Positions 56,498 through 64,000 of a stretch of 64,000 bases of DNA are shown one piece after another (position 1 is the first letter of the stretch; each line of letters starts with the position of its first letter). Both the position numbers and the translations under genes were made by a program. A model generated the notes under the pieces. It did no database searches, had not been told where the DNA came from, and saw only the letters and a list, made by a program, of their open reading frames with translations. Source of the DNA: Candidatus Woesearchaeota archaeon (lineage in GTDB: Archaea > Nanobdellota > Nanobdellia > Woesearchaeales > ARS49); contig JACRKG010000019.1 in assembly GCA_016215315.1 (NCBI GenBank), positions 62,001 through 126,000 on the forward strand, given 5' to 3'.

Positions 56498-57748
56498 TTA
56501 AGGATTTTCCAAAACTCCTCCAATTAATGATTGATAATTCTTCTCAAAACCAAATTTATCCTCAATTTTCTTTCTCGCGAATTCACACAAAGGCTTATCT
56601 TTTCCTTTCAGCCACAAATCGTGACATAAGTCTATTTTGTTTTTGACTTCTTCCAGATTTTCAGGATCTACAAGAAATCCATCTTTTCTATCAGTGATTA
56701 CTTCAATAGGACTTCCATTATTTGATGTAATGCACATATTTTTTGCATACATAGCTTCTATAAGTGTTAATGGCCCAGCAAGATGTTTTGAGCCTAGAAA
56801 AACAAACATGTTTCCTGAACAATAAAAAGAATTCATTAATTTATCTGGAATAAAACCCAATAAATGAACATTCTTGAATTTTTTTGCTTTATTCTTGAAA
56901 TGATTAAAACGTTTGCCTGTGCCACCAATCAATAATTTGACTGAAATCTTTTTTTCGCAATTGATTTTTTTAATAATGCTAAACAGTTCATCCAATCCTT
57001 TTGTTTTTTCAATTCTACCTAGCGAAAGAATTATGAAATCAGAATCTTTGAGTTGAAGATTGAACTGTTTGTTTAATGCTTTTCTTGCTTCACTTCTCGA
57101 AACAAGTTGCGTTTTAGCAGCATATACTTCAGTTATTTTTTTTACTGATTTATCAGGATAAATTTTTTTTGTTACATCAACTAAAACATTGCTCAGGGTA
57201 GTTATTTTTGTAACATATTTGTTAATCACTTTCTGATCAACTTTTCGCAATTTACTAATCAAATGGTAAATTAATTGAAGTTTTTTTGATCGTAGATCAG
57301 AGGGTAGTATTCCCTCATCATTCAATTCTTTATAATATAGAAGTCTATCTGGTTCAAAGCAGTGAAAAATAACTTTATTTTTTTTAAGCAAGGGATTAAA
57401 TTTGATCGCTTCATATAAAATAAGTGTGGCGGGAAAATTAGATAAAAAAATAATATCATCTGGTTTGACATTGTCTGCGATCTTTTTCGAGAGGGTCAAT
57501 AGCGTTTTTCTATAAAAAAAAGGAAAAACTTTCAAAGGTAAGAATTTTGAGATCCCTGGCAAAGTTTTCTTTGCAAAGAAAACATTTTTCAAACTATTTA
57601 GGTGGTAATCATCAAAAAGAGTATACAACTCCGCAGAGCAATCTTTCTGCATTCTAACAAACCAATCAATAATACACTTCTCAGCACCGCCGTATACGTA
57701 GAAAAAAGGGTGTATTAGAACTATTTTCACTTTACCACCACAAGCCAC
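56498..57748 (-). CDS. GT4-family glycosyltransferase
   Basis: HPFFYVYGGAEKCIIDW; ILSLGRIEKTKGLDELFSIIKKI; FVFLGSKHLAGPLTLIEAMYAKNMCITSNNGSPIEVI. Confidence 0.9.
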   Translation of the reverse strand: MACGGKVKIVLIHPFFYVYGGAEKCIIDWFVRMQKDCSAELYTLFDDYHLNSLKNVFFAKKTLPGISKFLPLKVFPFFYRKTLLTLSKKIADNVKPDDIIFLSNFPATLILYEAIKFNPLLKKNKVIFHCFEPDRLLYYKELNDEGILPSDLRSKKLQLIYHLISKLRKVDQKVINKYVTKITTLSNVLVDVTKKIYPDKSVKKITEVYAAKTQLVSRSEARKALNKQFNLQLKDSDFIILSLGRIEKTKGLDELFSIIKKINCEKKISVKLLIGGTGKRFNHFKNKAKKFKNVHLLGFIPDKLMNSFYCSGNMFVFLGSKHLAGPLTLIEAMYAKNMCITSNNGSPIEVITDRKDGFLVDPENLEEVKNKIDLCHDLWLKGKDKPLCEFARKKIEDKFGFEKNYQSLIGGVLENP

Positions 57749-57902
57749 TCTTAAAGAATGCTTTATAAAAATTATTCATGACAACTCCACACAAAATTTT
57801 CAATAGTTAAAAAATCTTTTTTGTTTTGTTCACGATCGAAAATAAGCGAAGCTGATTTTCAAATCATAATTTTTAAAAAAGAAAAAGAAACCTTCCTTTT
57901 GA

Positions 57903-59156
57903 ATGTATAACGAGATAAAAAGGTGTAGAGTATGCAAAAGCAAAGAATTAACTGATGTTCTTGATTTAGGAGAACAATTCTTAACAGGAGTATTTCCTAA
58001 AGACAAATATCAAAAAGATTTGCCTTCTTTTCCTTTAAAGCTTGTTAAGTGCTCTGAAGAAAATGAAGGATGCGGCCTTTTACAATTAAAAGGAGGCATT
58101 GAACTTTCTCAAATGTACGGAGATAATTACGGTTACAGATCGGGATTGAACAAATCAATGGTGGATCATTTAGGCAAAAAAGTAGAAAAAATATTAAGCC
58201 AAGTAAATACTTCTGAAGGAGATTTGATTATTGACGTCGGAAGTAATGATGGAACACTCCTAAGTTTTTATCCTAAAAATTTGAATTTGGTAGGAGTAGA
58301 TCCTACAGGAAGCAAGTTTAGAAAATATTACCAACCACATATTCATTTAATCACCGAATTTTTTCCAACACCAAAATTACAAGAAAAATTTGGCAATAAA
58401 AAAGCTAAAGTAATAACTTCTATTGCAATGTTTTATGACTTGGAAGAACCAGCTAATTTTGTAAAAGATATCCGTGATTCTTTAGCAGATGATGGAGTTT
58501 GGGTTTTTGAACAAAGTTATATGCCTAAAATGCTAGAAGTTAATGCATATGACACCGTTTGTCATGAACATATTGAATATTACAGATTAAAACAGATAAA
58601 GTACATGGCTGATCAAGCAGGATTAAAACTATTAGATGTTGAGTTTAATAATACTAACGGAGGAAGTTTTTCAGTAACAGCTGCAAAAAAAGAATCAAAA
58701 TACAAAGAAAATAAAGACCTAATAGATTCAATTCTTGAAGAAGAAAAAAGAAAAGAATTAAGCACATTAAAACCCTATCAAGAATTTGAAAAAAGAGTGA
58801 AAGATCAAAAAGAACAACTAATAAATCTTCTTAATCAATTAAAGAATGAAGGAAAACAAATACATTGTTATGGCGCTTCAACTAAAGGAAATGTAGTTCT
58901 TCAATATTGCGGAATAACTCAAGATTTAGTTCCTTTTGTTGCAGAAGTTAATGAGGATAAATACGGAGCTTACACTCCCGGAACAAAAATTCCAATTATT
59001 TCAGAAAAAGAAGCCAGAGCAAAAAAACCAGATTATTTTTTAGTACTGCCTTGGCATTTCAAAGAGTTTATAGTGAAAAAAGAACAAGAATACTTGAATT
59101 CTGGCGGAAAATTAATTTTTCCATTACCATACCCACACGTTGTAAGCAATTCATAA
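57903..59156 (+). CDS. Zn-dependent sugar C-methyltransferase, paralog of the C-terminal half of 39560-41686
   Basis: RCRVCKSKELTDVLDLGEQFLTGVFP; IDVGSNDGTLLSFYP; DTVCHEHIEYYRLKQIKYM; HCYGASTKGNVVLQYC. Confidence 0.92.
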   Translation: MYNEIKRCRVCKSKELTDVLDLGEQFLTGVFPKDKYQKDLPSFPLKLVKCSEENEGCGLLQLKGGIELSQMYGDNYGYRSGLNKSMVDHLGKKVEKILSQVNTSEGDLIIDVGSNDGTLLSFYPKNLNLVGVDPTGSKFRKYYQPHIHLITEFFPTPKLQEKFGNKKAKVITSIAMFYDLEEPANFVKDIRDSLADDGVWVFEQSYMPKMLEVNAYDTVCHEHIEYYRLKQIKYMADQAGLKLLDVEFNNTNGGSFSVTAAKKESKYKENKDLIDSILEEEKRKELSTLKPYQEFEKRVKDQKEQLINLLNQLKNEGKQIHCYGASTKGNVVLQYCGITQDLVPFVAEVNEDKYGAYTPGTKIPIISEKEARAKKPDYFLVLPWHFKEFIVKKEQEYLNSGGKLIFPLPYPHVVSNS

Positions 59157-59159
59157 TTG

Positions 59160-59206
59160 GTTTACAGTTCATGGTCTACAGTTTACAGTACTGCAAACAG
59201 TAAACT
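59160..59206. repeat. Heptamer-period palindromic repeat copy
   Basis: GTTTACA GTTCATG GTCTACA GTTTACA GTAC TGCAAAC AGTAAAC. Confidence 0.85.
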
Positions 59207-59211
59207 AATTT

Positions 59212-60489
59212 TTAGATTTGTATCCTATTAAACATTTCACTCAAAATTAGTCTTTTCGATTCTTTTAAGTCATCATTCTTGATTTTTATCGGATTGATCT
59301 TTCTGTTTATTTCTTCAAATAACTTTTCTTGTCTTTGAAGGTCTTCAAAAGGATGATTGGGTTTTCTTTGGTGAAGAATGTTTATCTCAGTATAAACATA
59401 AAAAACAAGTGAAGGTTTTGGCAGTATTGAGAAATAAATATTTTTTAAGAACATCGGAACATTTTTCATGAGAAGCATATCACTCCCGTACCTGTCTGTT
59501 AAAACAATATCATTTCTTACTCGGGCAGGATAAATTACGAAAAGGTATCTTATTAAAAGATCTAGAAAAAAGAAAACAGAAGCAAAAGTATGAATGATTT
59601 TTAAAAAAGTGCTGCTCAGATTAAAATAACCCTCTAATTTTTTGTAAGGCTTACCTATTTTTTGTATTGGAAGAAGGTTCTTTTTTCCTCTGCCAGAATA
59701 TATTAAATCTGCTTTAATTTTGTTTTCTTCAAGAACTTGTTTTATTTCTTTCGTAAGAGTTGTTTTTCCAGCACCATCCATGCCGATGAAAGACACAAGT
59801 GGTGCTCCTAGAATTAGAACTTTCATTTTCCAGAATGCACATAGCATTCTTGTTAAACAAAAAGAAAAAAAGCTCTTGAAAAAGAATGAGCGATTTATTT
59901 TGTTTCTTAGTAGGTCCAATTTTTCAAAATCTCTTGAGTAAAGTGCTCTTAAGATATCTTGTCCATTTTGGAAACCGAACTTTTTTTCAAGCGTTGAGCG
60001 AATATATTTCTTGTCAAAATCTTGATCAAGAATGCTTTCTACAGAGAGAAGATATTTTTCTTTTCCTTTTCCTTTGCTCAAATTAGAATGAAAAATTAAA
60101 GAAATGAGTAAATCTTCATTAGAAATCACCGGAAAACCTTTGAAAAGTCTTTTTTTCTTCAGCACTTCACTCGCCGAAAGATATGGCGAATAACGACCTG
60201 CAATACCTCCAATATGAAAATGAAATTTTAAAAGTTTAAAATCGGCAGAAATGAATTTGTAAAAGCCGAGATGAGCAGAATAGGGACATATTTTTTGAGG
60301 AAAAAACCCTTTTTGAATCATTAAATCTTTTATTTTCTCAGCATCGCCTAAATTTATTACTACATCAATATCTTTTCCGGGGTTTTTTCCCAGTAAAAAG
60401 TCATAGTTTCTTATTAAAGCATAAGAAACATCATTAGCAGATAATACTTCGAGAACAGCTTTAGCTTCGTTAGATGAATTTTCAGACAT
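59212..60489 (-). CDS. Fusion: nucleotidyltransferase-like domain + thymidylate-kinase-like P-loop kinase
   Basis: VSYALIRNYDFLLGKNPGKDIDVVINLGD; VSFIGMDGAGKTTLTKEIKQVLEENKIK; VLTDRYGSDMLL. Confidence 0.85.
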   Translation of the reverse strand: MSENSSNEAKAVLEVLSANDVSYALIRNYDFLLGKNPGKDIDVVINLGDAEKIKDLMIQKGFFPQKICPYSAHLGFYKFISADFKLLKFHFHIGGIAGRYSPYLSASEVLKKKRLFKGFPVISNEDLLISLIFHSNLSKGKGKEKYLLSVESILDQDFDKKYIRSTLEKKFGFQNGQDILRALYSRDFEKLDLLRNKINRSFFFKSFFSFCLTRMLCAFWKMKVLILGAPLVSFIGMDGAGKTTLTKEIKQVLEENKIKADLIYSGRGKKNLLPIQKIGKPYKKLEGYFNLSSTFLKIIHTFASVFFFLDLLIRYLFVIYPARVRNDIVLTDRYGSDMLLMKNVPMFLKNIYFSILPKPSLVFYVYTEINILHQRKPNHPFEDLQRQEKLFEEINRKINPIKIKNDDLKESKRLILSEMFNRIQI

Positions 60490-60504
60490 TTTCTTTTCAA
60501 CTAG

Positions 60505-60545
60505 TTTTTATAATCCGACCAAAGGGAGGATTATGAAAACTTCAT
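60505..60545. repeat. 41-nt hairpin repeat copy 1 (ATAATCC/GGATTAT)
   Basis: TTTTTATAATCCGACCAAAGGGAGGATTATGAAAACTTCAT, near-identical to 63719-63759. Confidence 0.85.
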
Positions 60546-60580
60546 AAGTCTTTTAAAAAGTTACACGTTTTTTAAAACTA

Positions 60581-61993
60581 GTGAAAAAAGACTCCGAAAT
60601 AAGGAAAATAGTGGTTTTTGATGCAAATGCCATGGCTTTTGCAAGAGCAAGATTTGCAGTAGCTAAAAAACTAGAAGAAGCAGGAATAGACAGCATATTT
60701 ATTTCATATTCAAAAGAATGCAGCAAATACTTAACAGAAAAAGGAGCAAAGGTAATAGATATAATAAATTATTTTGATAAACTAAGCTTATCGGGTAATG
60801 CAGAGAAATTATTAGAAGAATACGAGAAAAAATATGACATATTAAGCGCAAACTTATTAATATTGGGCGACTTAAATTATACTTGGCAAGGAAGAAAAAC
60901 AGCTCTCGAAGGTTTAGCTAAACATTTTATTTTTTGGGAAGATTTCTTGAGCAAAAACAAAGTTGACTTTATTGTTGGAGGAACAGAAAGATTCATTCAT
61001 GAAGTTCCTAGAATAGTTTCAAAAAAATTTGGAGTACAATTTTATATTTGGAAATTTCCTCCAGTAAACAATCATTTTTTGTTAATAAAAGAACACAATG
61101 GCAGATGGGACAATTTAAATGATTACTGGGAAAAGAACAAAGACAGACCACTAACAAAAGAAGAAGAAACAAAAGTGGCAGAATTCACAGATGGAATTAA
61201 AAATAGAAAAGAAAGATCATACTTATTTAACAGAAATCCCGTAATTACTTTCAAAGAAATAAAATGGTTCTTAAAAAGAGCATACGCAAACATATTTGTA
61301 GATAAAATGAAGAATCCTTACGGAAAAAATTTTATGAAAATTGCAAAGATAAAAGCAGCAATGGCGTTCAGAAAAAAATTAGCCCCCTATCTTTATGATT
61401 TACCAAAATTTGAAGAAAAATACCTTTTTTATCCATTACATATACCTTCTGATGCTCAAATTTTAGTTAAAGCACCACAATTCAGAGATCAGTTAGGCTT
61501 AATAGATAACTTATGCCATCATTTACCTATAGGTTACAAAATTTATGTAAAAGAACACCCTAATGACACAGGTGGAACAAAACTGCGTTTGCTCAGAAAG
61601 ATAAAAAATCTTCCGAATGTTAGACTTATCGATGCAAAAGTCAATAGTCATGATTTAATCAAAAACGCTCAAGCAATAATAACAGTTAATTCAAATGTTG
61701 GCTGGGAAGGATTACTTTATGAAAAACCAGTAATTGTTTTAGGGAGAGCATTTTATGATATTTCAGGTTTAACGCACAATTTGAGAGATTTTTACAAATT
61801 ACCTGAAACTTTTCAAAAAGCTTTAAACCAAAAAGAGTTTGATAAAGAAAAATTACATCGCTTCGTAAATGCCGTGCTAAACTCTGTACTTCCGGGATAT
61901 GAATTCCACGCTGAAGGATTTGTTGACAAGTTTTGTGAAGAAGAAAACTTGAACAAAATAGTTGAAGGATTCAAAAAAGTTCTAATACAATGA
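60581..61993 (+). CDS. Capsule-synthesis-like glycosyltransferase (KpsC/KpsS-type fold)
   Basis: LFYPLHIPSDAQILVKAPQFRDQLGLIDNLCHHLPIGYKIYVKEHPND; AIITVNSNVGWEGLLYEKPVIVLGRAFYD. Confidence 0.82.
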   Translation: MKKDSEIRKIVVFDANAMAFARARFAVAKKLEEAGIDSIFISYSKECSKYLTEKGAKVIDIINYFDKLSLSGNAEKLLEEYEKKYDILSANLLILGDLNYTWQGRKTALEGLAKHFIFWEDFLSKNKVDFIVGGTERFIHEVPRIVSKKFGVQFYIWKFPPVNNHFLLIKEHNGRWDNLNDYWEKNKDRPLTKEEETKVAEFTDGIKNRKERSYLFNRNPVITFKEIKWFLKRAYANIFVDKMKNPYGKNFMKIAKIKAAMAFRKKLAPYLYDLPKFEEKYLFYPLHIPSDAQILVKAPQFRDQLGLIDNLCHHLPIGYKIYVKEHPNDTGGTKLRLLRKIKNLPNVRLIDAKVNSHDLIKNAQAIITVNSNVGWEGLLYEKPVIVLGRAFYDISGLTHNLRDFYKLPETFQKALNQKEFDKEKLHRFVNAVLNSVLPGYEFHAEGFVDKFCEEENLNKIVEGFKKVLIQ

Positions 61994-63033
61994 ATAAAAC
62001 CAAAGTAACTATTGTGAGTATTTTTCCAAAATATTCTGCTTTATGGAATTATGCTTTCTTTTTAAACAATGAATTATCTAAAAATAAAAATTTTGAAATT
62101 ACTTTTTTAGATTTGTACAAGGATTATCAAAATAAAATAGTGCGTGCTTTTGCATTGCTGAGGGGAATATCCGTCAAACAATCGGATGTGCTAATCTGCG
62201 TAGCTCCTTTATTATCAAATACATTAAAAAAATCTAAATCAAAACTTAAAATATTAATTGCGCATGATTTTTATCCAATAACAGTAGGTGAAGGAGTTTC
62301 ACTTTTTGAAAAAGCAATAATTTCTCAAATTTACAATAATCTCGACTTGGCAGACATAATTCTTCCTGTTTCGGATTTTTGCAGAAGAGAAATAATTGAA
62401 AAGTACCAAATTCAAAAAGAAATGCAAGTTCTGCCGGGAGGAATCGATCATTCAGTTTTTAAAAAATTAAAAATAACCAAGCAAGAACTCAGAGAAAAAT
62501 ATGATCTGCCAAAAGATAAAAAAATATTACTTCATGTTGGGAGAGATGATAAAAGAAAGAATTTCGGGTTTGTATTAAGACTGCTAAAAATATTGAAAGA
62601 GGAATTCTTTTTAGTCAAAGTTGGAAACTTATCGGGAGATGATAAGAAATTTATCGAGAATAGTTCGCTTAAGACAAGATTGACAATTTTAAAAAATTTA
62701 GATGAAAAAAAATTGTGCGAAATTTACAACGCTTCCGATATCTTTTTGTTCCCTTCAACATACGAGGGCTTAGGATTACCTCCTATTGAGGCCATGGCTT
62801 GCGGATTGCCAGTGATTGCTGCAAATAATACTGGATTGAAAGAAGTTTGCACAAAAGAAAGCTTAACTGAGTTAAATGAAGAAATTTGGTTGGAAAAAAT
62901 ACATAAAATACTGAAAGATAGTAAAACAAAAAATGATATGATCCAAAAAGGTTGTCGAATCGCGAAGCGATTCGATTGGAAAAAGTATGCAAAAGAAATT
63001 GAAAAAATAATAAATTTTAATCAACTAAAATAG
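61990..63033 (+). CDS. GT4-family glycosyltransferase
   Basis: LLHVGRDDKRKNFGFVLRLLKIL; FLFPSTYEGLGLPPIEAMACGLPVIAANNTGLKEV. Confidence 0.93.
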   Translation: MNKTKVTIVSIFPKYSALWNYAFFLNNELSKNKNFEITFLDLYKDYQNKIVRAFALLRGISVKQSDVLICVAPLLSNTLKKSKSKLKILIAHDFYPITVGEGVSLFEKAIISQIYNNLDLADIILPVSDFCRREIIEKYQIQKEMQVLPGGIDHSVFKKLKITKQELREKYDLPKDKKILLHVGRDDKRKNFGFVLRLLKILKEEFFLVKVGNLSGDDKKFIENSSLKTRLTILKNLDEKKLCEIYNASDIFLFPSTYEGLGLPPIEAMACGLPVIAANNTGLKEVCTKESLTELNEEIWLEKIHKILKDSKTKNDMIQKGCRIAKRFDWKKYAKEIEKIINFNQLK

Positions 63034-63637
63034 TTACAACAGTTAATACTTTTTTATTTCTTACTAAATTCCAAATTGTTAAGAAAGGCATGTTTTTTCT
63101 TAAAAAGTATTGATAATCAAAACTGTAAACTTTTTTACCGGTTAATCTTTTTAACAAATTTTCCCAGCTTTTTCCAGTTAGCAATCTTTCATTGCCTACT
63201 TCTTTTATTGAGTAATAATTATTTGGAACACTAACTACTACTGCTTTTTTGGAAACACGCATTTGTTCTTTAAGCATTTTTTCAATGTCTGCATTGGAAA
63301 AATGCTCTATCAAACCTTGAGAAAATGTCACGTCAAAACTTTTGTCTGAATAAGGTAGTTTAAATGTGTCTGCTTTTTCAAATTTTACTTTGCCATTAAA
63401 TTTTTCACTATTCTTTTTAGCATTATCTAATACTTTCTGATCATTATCAATTGCAGTAGTTTGGTATCCTAAATGAGAAAGAAGAATGCTCATTACCCCC
63501 GTTCCAGTGCCTACTTCAAGTATTCTTTTTGGGCTGTGTTTTATTATTTCTTCAAATAGTTCATAACTGTAATAATTTCCTAAAAAGTCTTTCAAACTTG
63601 CAGTATTTTTGTAAAAATCAGCCCATTTTTGTATCAT
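63017..63637 (-). CDS. Class I SAM methyltransferase (start likely internal ATG)
   Basis: ILEVGTGTGVMSILLSHLGYQTTAIDNDQKVL; FSQGLIEHFSN. Confidence 0.9.
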   Translation of the reverse strand: MIQKWADFYKNTASLKDFLGNYYSYELFEEIIKHSPKRILEVGTGTGVMSILLSHLGYQTTAIDNDQKVLDNAKKNSEKFNGKVKFEKADTFKLPYSDKSFDVTFSQGLIEHFSNADIEKMLKEQMRVSKKAVVVSVPNNYYSIKEVGNERLLTGKSWENLLKRLTGKKVYSFDYQYFLRKNMPFLTIWNLVRNKKVLTVVTILVD

Positions 63638-63718
63638 GATTTTTGCAAGCAAAAATCATCTTTTTATTATTTGTGAATTGCAGATTTAACCTCCCAAAAC
63701 CATCTTCACCTAATAAAA

Positions 63719-63759
63719 TTTTTATAATCCGATCAAAGAGAGGATTATGAAAATTTTAT
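63719..63759. repeat. 41-nt hairpin repeat copy 2 (ATAATCC/GGATTAT)
   Basis: TTTTTATAATCCGATCAAAGAGAGGATTATGAAAATTTTAT. Confidence 0.85.
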
Positions 63760-64000
63760 CTTGTAAATTTTAGTAGTATTATCAAAATTAAAAACCTCTT
63801 CCAAATAATTATTTAAATCATCATTCCAGGGTTGTTCTAAACTTTTGTAATTTGGGACGATCAACAGAAGGTCAAATTTTCTATAAGTATCACCTGCTAA
63901 AGCAGGATCAACCCAGGTATGTTGAGGTTGATATGATATGTTGAGTTTTGTAAGAAAATTTCTTTTTTCTTCGTTGTCAAATAAATTCAAAGGGTCAAAA
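63745..64000 (-). CDS. C-terminal part of a gene continuing beyond the window edge
   Basis: Open frame to the window end; PQHTWVDPALAGDTYRKFDLLLIVPNY; possibly the soluble tail of a GT-C-like protein. Confidence 0.55.
   Translation of the reverse strand, partial: FDPLNLFDNEEKRNFLTKLNISYQPQHTWVDPALAGDTYRKFDLLLIVPNYKSLEQPWNDDLNNYLEEVFNFDNTTKIYKIKFS

Noticed and set aside
1-64000. CRISPR array, prophage or transposase genes
   Set aside because: No regularly spaced identical repeats with unique spacers, no Cas, integrase, terminase or transposase motifs seen in the ORFs

Overview
AT-rich window with archaeal character, most likely from a DPANN/Woesearchaeota-like genome: archaeal-type AspRS, GatCAB, SecD/SecF without bacterial SecA context, SPFH paralogs, an archaeal 5S rRNA and a tRNA with BHB introns. 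Three zones. (1) 1-37 kb: housekeeping and small membrane/lipoprotein genes, including gatC-gatA-gatB, aspS and tRNA-Asn in one cluster, a Dph2-like fragment, sppA, smc, a carbamoyltransferase, an RqcH/NFACT-N protein, secF-secD and three tandem SPFH genes. (2) 5S rRNA at about 37.4 kb. (3) 37.6-64 kb: a surface-glycan cluster with GT2/GT4/GT-C enzymes, several SAM methyltransferases, a Wzx-type flippase, NeuB/NeuA, and multi-domain fusions. Main non-coding observations: a two-copy intergenic element (3251-3462 and 24244-24430) with two stems supported by compensatory changes, a candidate undescribed structured RNA; a tRNA-Asn(GUU) with two introns, one of 28 nt in the D-loop, that splices in silico to a canonical 73-nt tRNA; a dispersed 7-bp-period inverted repeat family, one copy of which forms the 5' end of gatB; and many near-perfect small hairpins, several inside CDSs and several with a GAA triloop on the sense strand. 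All assignments come from reading the sequence and from memory of protein families; no database search was run.
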